Assembly (NCBI GenBank): GCA_002307175.1
Contig: DBTS01000044.1
Span: forward strand, 68,532-73,930
Origin: Rhodocyclaceae bacterium UBA1310
GTDB lineage: Bacteria > Pseudomonadota > Gammaproteobacteria > Burkholderiales > Rhodocyclaceae
Direction: 5' to 3'
DNA: 5,399 nucleotides
How positions within the stretch are numbered: the stretch's first letter is position 1; every line of letters starts with the position of its first letter. The position numbers were made by a program, and so were the translations under genes. The notes under the pieces are model-generated. The model was not told where the DNA came from. It ran no database searches and was given only the letters and a program-made list of their open reading frames with translations. Shown one piece after another: positions 1 to 5,399 of this stretch.

Positions 1-39
1 TAAGATCATGAACAGCTTCTCAGAGGTATGCAGAAAGCT

Positions 40-69
40 CTGTCAATGAGAAAATCACCCCTGTTTTAT
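40..69 (+). promoter_or_regulatory. Possible weak sigma70-type promoter upstream of the YffB-like gene
   Basis: CTGTCA at 40-45 and TTTTAT at 64-69 are separated by 18 bases. Each matches 4 of 6 consensus positions of the -35 and -10 boxes, and the pair lies 19 bases before the chosen start at 88. Bases 1-87 otherwise show no convincing gene. The TAA at 1-3 could be the stop of a gene to the left, but that cannot be shown. Matches this weak arise often by chance, so this is only a candidate. Confidence 0.2.
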
Positions 70-87
70 TTTCTGCCGGGACATTTC

Positions 88-444
88 ATGCTCAGGATCT
101 ATGGCATCAAGCAGTGCAGCACCATGCAGAAAGCCTTTGAATGGCTCAAGGCTCGCGACATTGCCTACGACTTTCATGATTACAAGAAAGCCGGCATCGA
201 TGCTGCCACACTGGAACAATGGTGCCAGATAGTCCCCTGGCAGAGCCTCGTGAATACGCGCGGCACCACCTGGCGCAAACTCAGCGAAGCAGACCGGGAG
301 AATCTTGATCAGAGCAAGGCTATCCGCCTGATGGGCGCCAACCCCAGCCTGATCAAGCGACCCTTGATCCTCGGTGCGGCAGAGCCCGTACTGGGCTTCG
401 ATGAATCACACTATGCAAGGATTTTTGGAAATACCGATCAATGA
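88..444 (+). CDS. ArsC/Spx-like thioredoxin-fold reductase, YffB family (118 aa)
   Basis: Small cytoplasmic protein of the arsenate reductase-like (ArsC/Spx/YffB) thioredoxin-fold family. The opening residues YGIKQCSTMQKA match E. coli YffB (YGIKNCDTIKKA) as I recall it. The NTRGTTWRKL block (residues 57-66) and IKRPL (89-93) are family hallmarks; they hold Arg59 and Arg91, which sit where the family binds oxyanion or thiol substrate. Cys10 is the only active-site-type cysteine: the motif is C-S-T-M, not the CxxC of Spx, so a glutathione-type or single-Cys mechanism is more likely than Spx-like disulfide sensing. The start at 88 is chosen because homologues begin directly at this beta-strand. 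An in-frame ATG at 28 would add 20 residues unlike the family. GGGA at 78-81 is a modest ribosome site. The TGA stop overlaps the hslO ATG by 4 bases, so the two genes are probably cotranscribed and translationally coupled. The physiological substrate is not known from sequence; true arsenate reduction is unlikely. Confidence 0.9.
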   Translation: MLRIYGIKQCSTMQKAFEWLKARDIAYDFHDYKKAGIDAATLEQWCQIVPWQSLVNTRGTTWRKLSEADRENLDQSKAIRLMGANPSLIKRPLILGAAEPVLGFDESHYARIFGNTDQ

Positions 445-1298
445 GCAATACGCTGACCCGCTTTCTGCTGGAAGACCTCGATGTCCGTGGCGCCATCATC
501 AAACTCGATACCGTGTGGCAGGCCATCTGTGAACGCCGCAATTACCCCCCAGCCGTGGGTTCCACGCTCGGCCAGATGTGTGCCATCTCAGCGCTCATCG
601 GCGGCAATCTGAAGCAGCCGGCGCGGCTGACTTTTCAGCTGAGCGGACACGGCCCGGTCTCGCTGCTGGTTGTCGACTGCACGGAAGACCTGAACCTGCG
701 GGCCTACGCACGCCACACCCCGGAAGCCCCCAGCCAGGCAGATCTGGGCAGCATGTTTGCCGACGGGCAACTACTCATGTCACTGGATATGGAAGGCGCT
801 CGCCAGCCTTACCAGAGTTACGTGCCCATCGAGGGGGAGACAATCGCAGAAATATTCAGCCACTACCTCGCGCAATCCGAGCAGCAGCCGGCATGGCTGT
901 TCCTGGCAGCCAACGGAGAGCAGGCTGCCGGAATCTTTCTGCAAAAACTCCCCGGTGCCGATCTGCTCGATGCCGATGGATGGAACCGTATCGAGCACTT
1001 TGCCTCGACACTCAGCCAGGAAGAATTGTTCAGCTTCGATGCGCCCACCCTGCTGGGGCGTCTGTTTGCCGAAGAAACCGTGCGCCTGTTTGAACCCCTG
1101 CCGGTGCGGCACGATTTCCCGCCAGACCCCAATAAAATCACTGCCATGCTGCGCAGCCTGGGCAAGGCAGAGATCGAATCCATCCTCGCCGAACACGGCG
1201 AAGTACTGATCCACGACGATCTTTCCAATCACGAATACCGGTTTTCCCCAGAAGAAGCACTGGCCCTGTTCGGCCCGGATGCTCCGACGGTACACTGA
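441..1298 (+). CDS. hslO: Hsp33-family chaperone lacking all four switch cysteines (285 aa)
   Basis: Hsp33 is a cytoplasmic holdase. In E. coli it is activated by oxidation of four zinc-bound cysteines in a C-terminal switch domain. The full length fits the family (about 290 aa). The N-terminal chaperone domain is intact: RGAIIKLD at 16-23, ALIGGNLKQPARLTFQLSG at 51-69, and the 71-92 strand region with VVDC. The C-terminal domain is recognisable from LRSLGKAEIESILAEHGEV (237-255) and EYRF (265-268), matching E. coli ALKTLPDEEVDSILAEDGEI. The four zinc ligands (E. coli Cys232, Cys234, Cys265, Cys268) fall without gaps on Phe226, Pro228, Asp259 and Ser262. The only cysteines are Cys30, Cys47 and Cys80, all in the chaperone domain. 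Zinc-thiolate sensing should therefore be absent; activity may be constitutive or switched by unfolding, heat or another cue. The gene starts inside the stop of the YffB-like gene (ATGA) and ends 18 bases before a strong terminator. The family assignment is secure; its regulation is inference. Confidence 0.95.
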   Translation: MSNTLTRFLLEDLDVRGAIIKLDTVWQAICERRNYPPAVGSTLGQMCAISALIGGNLKQPARLTFQLSGHGPVSLLVVDCTEDLNLRAYARHTPEAPSQADLGSMFADGQLLMSLDMEGARQPYQSYVPIEGETIAEIFSHYLAQSEQQPAWLFLAANGEQAAGIFLQKLPGADLLDADGWNRIEHFASTLSQEELFSFDAPTLLGRLFAEETVRLFEPLPVRHDFPPDPNKITAMLRSLGKAEIESILAEHGEVLIHDDLSNHEYRFSPEEALALFGPDAPTVH

Positions 1299-1316
1299 GC
1301 GCCGCCGCCGCAGAAG

Positions 1317-1347
1317 AAAAAGGCTGATCACCCTGATCAGCCTTTTT
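1317..1347. terminator. Bidirectional rho-independent terminator between converging units
   Basis: A perfect 14-bp inverted repeat (AAAAAGGCTGATCA, loop CCC, TGATCAGCCTTTTT) gives a GC-containing stem flanked by A-runs on the left and T-runs on the right. Read in either direction the stem ends in a U-tract: TTTTT then a second run of six T on the plus strand, and TTTTTCTTCT on the minus strand. It lies 18 bases after the hslO stop and 30 bases after the stop of the minus-strand gene ending at 1378, so it can end both transcripts. Confidence 0.92.
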
Positions 1348-1377
1348 CACACTTTTTTCTGCACCGACCCCAAACCC

Positions 1378-1830
1378 CTACTTGATTTCCCGCAGTTCTG
1401 GCGGCGTATCGTCGTGATCGCCATGCGGATGGTGTTCGTACGCCTTCACATACACATGGTTGGATTGCTTGATCAGGCGCTGCGGTGAAGCGGCATTGCG
1501 AATCTGCGTATCTTCGCGGAAGTGTGTCAGGGCACGGCGCATGCGCGCCCCCACCGAATCATCCAGGGCCACGCCATGCCCGATGAGCAGATTCTCGATC
1601 ATCCTGAGGCTGCACTGCGCCAGCGCATAATCCAGATGCAGCACATTTGTCTGTGCCATGCGTAAAACAGAAAGCCCTGGCTGTGCATGCAGCACAACCA
1701 GGGCTTTGGCTATTTCATCTTCAGTATGTGCAGACAGACGCAGATCGTGATGGCTGAAGAGCCCCTCCAGCGCATTGCCAGCCTGATGTACGCGGCCGGC
1801 AAGTTTGTAGGCAATTTCGCGACGCATCAT
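1378..1830 (-). CDS. Unrecognised His-rich soluble protein (150 aa)
   Basis: I do not recognise this protein. It has no signal peptide or membrane segment and looks largely alpha-helical, with helical stretches about 36-48, 53-82 and 94-105. It contains 13 histidines (about 9%), with a cluster near the C-terminus (EHHPHGDHDD, residues 132-141) that could bind metal; this is inference only. There is one cysteine, Cys73. The reality of the gene is supported by a strong AGGAGG ribosome site 6 bases before the ATG (another ATG follows immediately), by codon choice like its neighbours, and by a stop just before the shared terminator. It is on the same strand as gpmA-envC-ctpA and 66 bases after ctpA, so it may be the last gene of that operon. 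A hairpin in the gap could separate them. A moeB/thiF-type gene often sits at this place in related genomes as I recall, and this protein is not one. It lacks the GxGxxG nucleotide-binding motif. Confidence 0.8.
   Translation of the reverse strand: MMRREIAYKLAGRVHQAGNALEGLFSHHDLRLSAHTEDEIAKALVVLHAQPGLSVLRMAQTNVLHLDYALAQCSLRMIENLLIGHGVALDDSVGARMRRALTHFREDTQIRNAASPQRLIKQSNHVYVKAYEHHPHGDHDDTPPELREIK
1671..1707. repeat. Intragenic 37-base inverted repeat (long hairpin) within the unknown gene
   Basis: AAAGCCCTGG (1671-1680) and CCAGGGCTTT (1698-1707) are perfect complements. Inside them TGTGC (1682-1686) pairs with GCACA (1692-1696), leaving one C/A mismatch and a 5-base loop. In all, 15 of 16 positions pair. 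It encodes residues about 42-54 of the minus-strand protein, so it lies within coding sequence. On the minus-strand RNA, TTTT follows the stem only after three further bases (CTG), which makes it a poor terminator. Confidence 0.75.
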
Positions 1831-1836
1831 GGCACA

Positions 1837-1842
1837 CCTCCT
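1837..1842 (-). promoter_or_regulatory. Strong Shine-Dalgarno site (AGGAGG) for the 150-aa gene
   Basis: On the minus strand AGGAGG is followed by TGTGCC and then ATG at 1830. It is among the strongest ribosome sites in the window. It fixes the start and argues that the unrecognised gene is truly translated, with its own initiation rather than coupling to ctpA. Confidence 0.8.
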
Positions 1843-1859
1843 GCAAAGGACTCACGGGA

Positions 1860-1877
1860 GGGAGCAGTTATGCTCCC
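1860..1877. repeat. Small inverted repeat in the ctpA / unknown-gene gap
   Basis: GGGAGCA (1860-1866), a 4-base GTTA loop, and TGCTCCC (1871-1877) form a perfect 7-bp stem. It extends weakly outward after one mismatch. On the minus strand it lies 19 bases after the ctpA stop and just upstream of the ribosome site of the next gene. No U-tract follows (TCCCGTGAG), so it is not a classical terminator. It may stabilise the 3' end of the ctpA message or modulate readthrough. Confidence 0.5.
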
Positions 1878-1889
1878 CCTGCGCTACCA

Positions 1890-1913
1890 ATGCATCTCAG
1901 GGTGCAGATGCAT
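1890..1913. repeat. Inverted repeat spanning the ctpA stop codon
   Basis: ATGCATCT (1890-1897) and AGATGCAT (1906-1913) are perfect 8-bp complements around an 8-base loop. The TGA stop of ctpA (1899-1897) falls at the edge of one arm. No U-tract accompanies it. The repeat is short and AT-containing, so it may be fortuitous. Confidence 0.4.
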
Positions 1914-3342
1914 CAGCCTTCGGCACGCTGTCTTCAGGGCTCTTGCGCACGGCAACCGGCAAGCCCTTCAACAAATTGAGTGCCTGTTCATATTGATAGT
2001 CGCCCTTGCCGGCAATTTCAAAGCGCGGCAGCTCGGCGTCGTCATCCGCATTGCTGTTGCGCGATTTGGAAGAGGCTGCCTTGGGTTCCGATGCGGCAGC
2101 GGGAGGAGCAGCTGCCGGTGCGGACTGATCGTTCGGGTTTGCCAGATGGTGCGTCAGGTCGGCTTCACGGAGGAAAGGCTCGGAAGAACCATTCGGCGTT
2201 TCATCCACGAGGTAATCCGGCTCAATCCCCTTGGCCTGGATCGAACGGCCATTCGGCGTGAAGTACTTCGCGATGGTGATCTTGATGCCCGATTTTCCCG
2301 GAACGATCTGGAACACCGACTGCACGGAGCCCTTGCCGAAACTGCGGATACCCAGGAGCTTGGCGCGCTTGTAATCCTGCAGCGCACCAGCCACGATTTC
2401 CGAGGCAGAAGCCGAACCGCCGTTGATCAGCACCACCATCGGCACATTCTTGAACACCTTGGGTAGATTCTTGAGCTGATCGCCGGCATCGCGTGCGTAA
2501 TCATCCGGCACAGCCAGATATCGGCGCTTGGTATCCGGCGTACGGCCTTCGGAATACACCACGAGGCTCTTCTGCGGCAGGAAGGCAGCCGACACACCCA
2601 CAGCGGAATCAATCAGCCCGCCCGGATTGTTGCGCAGATCAAGCACCAACCCCTTGAGCGGACCATTCTTGGAAAGCTCTTCAAGATGATGGGCCAGATC
2701 GGCAGTGGTCTGTTCCTGGAACTGTGTCACGCGCACATAGCCATAGCCCGGCTCGATCATCTTCGATTTCACGCTACGAACCTTGATGACTTCGCGGGTG
2801 AGCTTGAAGACCAGCGGGCGCGACTCGCCCTTGCGGAAGACGTTCAGGATCACCTGCGTCTTCGGGGCACCACGCATCAGTTTGACCGCGTCAGAGATGG
2901 ACAGGCCCTTCACCGAAGTGTCGTCGATCTTGAAGATCAGGTCACCAGACTTGATCCCGGCCTTGAAAGCGGGGGTATCTTCGATCGGGCTGACAACCTT
3001 CACGAGGCCATCTTCCATGCTCACTTCGATACCCAGACCACCGAATTCACCCTTGATCGAAACCTGCAGATCCTTGAAGGCGTCTTCATCCAGATAGGTT
3101 GAGTGCGGATCAAGCCCTGCCACCATCCCGCCGATGGCATTATCGATAAGTTTTTTGTCATCGACCGGCTCGACATAATATTGCTTGATGTCATTGAAGA
3201 CTTCCGCCAGCTGGCGAACCTCTTCAACAGGCAGCTGACTCGTCGGCGTATCCCTGGCAGCATTGGCTGCGAAATGCAAACTGACCAATACACCCAGACA
3301 CATGCCGCAAACAACCAGCCCCACCTGCTTGAATCTGCCCAT
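1897..3342 (-). CDS. ctpA: S41 carboxyl-terminal processing protease with PDZ domain (481 aa)
   Basis: Serine protease of the CtpA/CtpB/Prc family, which cleaves proteins near their C-termini, in Gram-negatives in the periplasm. Residues 1-29 form a signal peptide or N-terminal anchor: basic start, hydrophobic 7-22, and a possible cleavage site after ANA at 26-28. An N-terminal helical region follows (36-92, with LDPHSTYLD). The PDZ domain covers about 93-175 (GLGIEV, PAFKAGIKSGDLI). The S41 core covers about 185-380, with LDLRNNPGG at 234-242. The Ser-Lys-Gln catalytic set is visible: Ser312 in GGSASASE, Lys337 in SFGKGSVQ, and Gln341, with the family spacing of 25 and 29. An Ala/Pro/Ser/Lys linker at about 400-436 precedes a C-terminal helix (443-462). 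The length is typical. GGAG lies 5 bases before the ATG. It follows envC by 23 bases, probably in one operon. A role in processing periplasmic or cell-wall enzymes is inferred from the neighbours; substrates are unknown. Confidence 0.95.
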   Translation of the reverse strand: MGRFKQVGLVVCGMCLGVLVSLHFAANAARDTPTSQLPVEEVRQLAEVFNDIKQYYVEPVDDKKLIDNAIGGMVAGLDPHSTYLDEDAFKDLQVSIKGEFGGLGIEVSMEDGLVKVVSPIEDTPAFKAGIKSGDLIFKIDDTSVKGLSISDAVKLMRGAPKTQVILNVFRKGESRPLVFKLTREVIKVRSVKSKMIEPGYGYVRVTQFQEQTTADLAHHLEELSKNGPLKGLVLDLRNNPGGLIDSAVGVSAAFLPQKSLVVYSEGRTPDTKRRYLAVPDDYARDAGDQLKNLPKVFKNVPMVVLINGGSASASEIVAGALQDYKRAKLLGIRSFGKGSVQSVFQIVPGKSGIKITIAKYFTPNGRSIQAKGIEPDYLVDETPNGSSEPFLREADLTHHLANPNDQSAPAAAPPAAASEPKAASSKSRNSNADDDAELPRFEIAGKGDYQYEQALNLLKGLPVAVRKSPEDSVPKADASAP

Positions 3343-3347
3343 TCCTT

Positions 3348-3351
3348 CTCC
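3348..3351 (-). promoter_or_regulatory. Ribosome binding site of ctpA
   Basis: On the minus strand GGAG precedes AAGGA and then the ATG at 3342, a 5-base spacing. It lies in the 23-base gap after the envC stop. This supports the start at 3342, whose product begins with a normal export signal. Confidence 0.65.
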
Positions 3352-3365
3352 AATGCGTCAGTAAC

Positions 3366-4712
3366 TTATCTTGTGCTCTTGCCGGAAACCCATTTTGCGG
3401 GGTCTTGCGGCTGGCCGCGATAGCGTATTTCGAAGTATAACCCCGATTCTTCCTGCCCACCGCTCGTCCCGACAGAGGCGATCACATCCCCCGTAGAAAC
3501 ATCGTCACCCGGCGACTTGAAAACCGATTCGTTATTGCCATACACCGTCAGATAGCCATCGCCGTGCTCAACGATGATCAGGTTGCCAAACCCGCGCATC
3601 CAATCGGCAAAAACCACCTTTCCGTCGGCCACGGCATGTACTTCCGTCCCGTTGGCGGCGCGAATGAATACACCCCGCCATGTGGCACCACCTTCCATTC
3701 TTGGAGCACCAAAGCGCCCAGACAGTTCCCCACGCACTGGCCAGCGCAGGTGCCCACGGCGTGCGCCGAAAGAAGCCTCTGTATGATCGGGCTGGGCAAC
3801 GGCATCCGTCTTGCCTGCCACTGGCTCCTTGGGTACGGAAGAGGATTCCTTGCTGCCTTCAGTCTCCTTGCCGGTCTGGGACGCCTGATCCTTGCCCCCC
3901 TCCTTGCTGTGGGAGGCCCGGCTCGAACTTACCCCGGAAGAGGCTACGGGAGCTGAAGCCACCGCCCGGGGTACCCGGGGCGGCAGAGACCGGGCGATCC
4001 GATCGAGGCCCTGAATGAGTTTTTCCATGCGCCCCTCGTCGCGCTGCAGGGTCGCCATCTGGCGCCGCTGGCTGCGCAACTGGGTGGATATCTGGTTGAG
4101 CACTTCACGCTGCTTGGCACGCTCGCGTACCAGCGTGGCCTGTTCGTCTTTCCGCTGCGCCTCCAGCACCACCAGTTGGCTGCGCCGGGCTTCTGCCGCC
4201 GCCATGATCTGCGCAAGCTTCTGCATGTCGCCTCGCGCCTGGTTGATGGCCTGCATGCGCTGCCGGGCGATCTGCTCCAGGTAGTACGCATCGCGGGAAA
4301 TCTGGTTGGGATTGTCGCCGCTCAGAAAGCTGCGTGCGCCACCCTGCCCGCCCTCCACATAGGTACGGAAGATGGCGTCACCGAGCTGCTTGCGCAGCAC
4401 CGAGAGTTCGTTTTCGATGGCAACACGCTGCTCATTGAGGCCGGCGATCTGCGCCTCGGCCTGCTCACGGGAGCGCGCAATCTCGCGCAGCCGCATCTGT
4501 GTTGCCGCAATACTTTTGTCGGAAGCTGCCAGTTCGTCGGCAGCCTCACCATGATTTTCTTCGCTGTGCGCGATATCGTCCTGCAGATCGCGGATCTTTT
4601 CACGCAGGGCCGACAAGTCACCACGCTTGCCGTCGGCCGGCACTGCCCATGCGGGCAAAATGGACAGGCAGGCCCCTGCCAGACACAGCACACGGGCCAC
4701 CTGCCATATCAT
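3366..4712 (-). CDS. envC: EnvC-type murein hydrolase activator, degenerate LytM/M23 domain (448 aa)
   Basis: Periplasmic factor that, in E. coli, is recruited by FtsEX and activates the amidases AmiA and AmiB at the septum. Residues 1-23 are a signal peptide ending in AWA. Residues about 31-240 are long coiled coil (heptad-like, Arg/Gln/Glu rich, broken near 120-142). A low-complexity Ser/Lys/Glu/Pro linker runs from about 246 to 315, and the LytM fold from about 320 to 443. The C-terminal domain follows E. coli EnvC: WRGVFIRAANGTEV, VADGKVVFADW, VEHGDGY, YGNNESVF, GLYFEIR. The residues that bind zinc or catalyse in active M23 enzymes are gone: the HxxxD His and Asp are Trp345 and Phe349, the HxH pair is Gly424/Tyr426, and the other His is Asn393. 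This is the expected inactive-activator state. The start lies 3 bases after the gpmA stop (TGATCGATG) with only a weak ribosome site, suggesting translational coupling. The gene is followed by ctpA. Confidence 0.92.
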   Translation of the reverse strand: MIWQVARVLCLAGACLSILPAWAVPADGKRGDLSALREKIRDLQDDIAHSEENHGEAADELAASDKSIAATQMRLREIARSREQAEAQIAGLNEQRVAIENELSVLRKQLGDAIFRTYVEGGQGGARSFLSGDNPNQISRDAYYLEQIARQRMQAINQARGDMQKLAQIMAAAEARRSQLVVLEAQRKDEQATLVRERAKQREVLNQISTQLRSQRRQMATLQRDEGRMEKLIQGLDRIARSLPPRVPRAVASAPVASSGVSSSRASHSKEGGKDQASQTGKETEGSKESSSVPKEPVAGKTDAVAQPDHTEASFGARRGHLRWPVRGELSGRFGAPRMEGGATWRGVFIRAANGTEVHAVADGKVVFADWMRGFGNLIIVEHGDGYLTVYGNNESVFKSPGDDVSTGDVIASVGTSGGQEESGLYFEIRYRGQPQDPAKWVSGKSTR

Positions 4713-4715
4713 CGA

Positions 4716-5399
4716 TCAGGCCTTGGCCTTGCCCTGATTGGCCACCGCATTCATTGCCGCAGCAATGGCTTCGGGGTCCGCCAGATAATAGTGCTTGATC
4801 GGCTTCAGGTTGGCATCCAGCTCATACACCAGCGGCTGGGCCGTGGGGATGTTGATGCCGATGATTTCTTCGTCGGAAACGTCGTCCAGATACTTGATCA
4901 GGGCGCGCAGGCTGTTGCCGTGGGCTGCGATGACCACGCGCTTGCCAGACTTCACGACCGGGGCGATGGTGTCTTTCCAGTACGGCACGAAACGAGCAAC
5001 CGTATCCTTCAGACATTCGGTGTGAGGAAATTCACCGGGCTTCATGGAAGCGTAACGCGGGCTCTTGTCGTCCAGGCGGGCATCGCCGGCTTCCAGCGCG
5101 GGCGGCGGCACGTCGTAGGAACGACGCCACACCAGAACCTGCTCATCGCCGAACTTGGCGGCCGTTTCCGCCTTGTTCAGGCCCTGCAGGGCGCCGTAGT
5201 GGCGTTCGTTCAGGCGCCAGTCGTGTTCGACCGGAATCCACAGTTCGTCAAGCTCTTCAAGAACCACATTCAACGTCTTGTTGGCACGCTTGAGCATCGA
5301 CGTGAAAGCCACATCAAAGCTATACCCTTGTTCGCGCAGCAATTTGCCGGCAGCGCGGGCTTCTTCCACGCCCTTCGGGGTCAGGTCCACATCGGTCCA
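4716..5399 (-). CDS. gpmA: 2,3-bisphosphoglycerate-dependent phosphoglycerate mutase, N-terminus cut by the window edge
   Basis: Cytosolic glycolytic and gluconeogenic enzyme that interconverts 3- and 2-phosphoglycerate through a phosphohistidine. The reading frame runs off the right edge. The visible 227 residues begin WTDVDLTPKG, aligning with E. coli GpmA from Trp25. About 24 residues with the RHG motif and phosphorylated His11 therefore lie outside the window. Visible catalytic and substrate residues, by E. coli numbering, are Glu89 in LNERHYG, Lys100 in GLNK, Arg116 and Arg117 in WRR, and His184 in AAHGNSLRAL. The fragment aligns without shift from Trp25 to His184, and the end (AVANQGKAKA) is that of the family. 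A GTG at 5390 is an internal Val codon, not the start. The gene leads the envC-ctpA group, so a glycolytic enzyme shares a transcript with cell-wall genes. The promoter must lie outside the window. Confidence 0.96.
   Translation of the reverse strand, partial: WTDVDLTPKGVEEARAAGKLLREQGYSFDVAFTSMLKRANKTLNVVLEELDELWIPVEHDWRLNERHYGALQGLNKAETAAKFGDEQVLVWRRSYDVPPPALEAGDARLDDKSPRYASMKPGEFPHTECLKDTVARFVPYWKDTIAPVVKSGKRVVIAAHGNSLRALIKYLDDVSDEEIIGINIPTAQPLVYELDANLKPIKHYYLADPEAIAAAMNAVANQGKAKA

Noticed and set aside
28..87. In-frame upstream start for the YffB-like gene
   Set aside because: The 20 extra residues do not resemble family members, which begin at the MLRIYGIK-type strand, and the ATG at 28 has no better ribosome site.
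578..1093. Plus-strand ORF of 171 codons in another frame of hslO
   Set aside because: It is fully inside hslO, has an Arg/Pro-rich composition typical of a shifted GC-rich frame, and has no ribosome site.
1116..1226. Possibility that the missing Hsp33 cysteines result from a frameshift or sequencing error
   Set aside because: Flanking residues stay in register on both sides and in between (31-residue ligand spacing kept). Four independent codons differ by more than single-base changes in places, so one error cannot explain it.
780..1331. Minus-strand ORF of 183 codons opposite hslO
   Set aside because: It is the shadow of the hslO codon pattern and its start runs into the terminator stem. 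No family features are seen.
1687..2466. Plus-strand ORF of 259 codons
   Set aside because: It lies antisense to the end of ctpA and part of the 150-aa gene, is rich in Arg/Cys/His with no recognisable domain, and has no good ribosome site. The minus-strand frames carry clear catalytic and family motifs.
2686..3102. Plus-strand ORF of 138 codons opposite the PDZ region of ctpA
   Set aside because: It is complementary to the strongly conserved PDZ and S41 coding sequence. The ORF exists because of codon bias on the other strand.
3366..3900. EnvC as an active M23 endopeptidase
   Set aside because: All five zinc or catalytic positions of active LytM enzymes are replaced, and the replacement pattern matches known EnvC activators.
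1..5399. CRISPR array, tRNA, riboswitch, IS element or phage genes
   Set aside because: No spaced direct repeats, cloverleaf, transposase motif, terminal inverted repeats or target duplications were seen. The window is filled by chromosomal-type genes with similar base use.

Overview
The window looks like ordinary chromosomal DNA of a Gram-negative proteobacterium. A betaproteobacterium is most likely: GC is moderately high, coding is dense, and the gene order gpmA-envC-ctpA on one strand is a layout I associate with that class. This rests on gene order and protein similarity recalled from memory, so the class is probable and the genus is not determined. There are no IS elements, phage genes, tRNAs, rRNAs or CRISPR repeats.

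Plus-strand unit (about 88-1298): a small thioredoxin-fold ArsC/Spx-like reductase of the YffB type is followed, with a 4-base ATGA overlap, by hslO, encoding the chaperone Hsp33. The unit ends at a perfect 14-bp stem with T-runs on both strands (1317-1347), which can also serve the converging minus-strand unit.

Minus-strand unit (5399 down to 1378): gpmA (2,3-bisphosphoglycerate-dependent phosphoglycerate mutase, N-terminus outside the window) is followed after 3 bases by envC (a periplasmic activator of division amidases with a degenerate LytM domain). Then come ctpA (S41 carboxyl-terminal processing protease with a PDZ domain) and an unrecognised His-rich 150-residue protein. The first gene is glycolytic. 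The next two work in the periplasm on cell-wall and septum remodelling and on protein processing.

The most notable observation is in hslO. The C-terminal redox-switch domain is present and aligns with E. coli Hsp33 without gaps, but all four zinc-binding cysteines are replaced (by Phe, Pro, Asp and Ser). This Hsp33 cannot use the canonical thiol/zinc switch, although it is encoded next to a thiol reductase-like gene. Secondary observations are the unknown gene after ctpA and a cluster of three inverted repeats in and just upstream of it.
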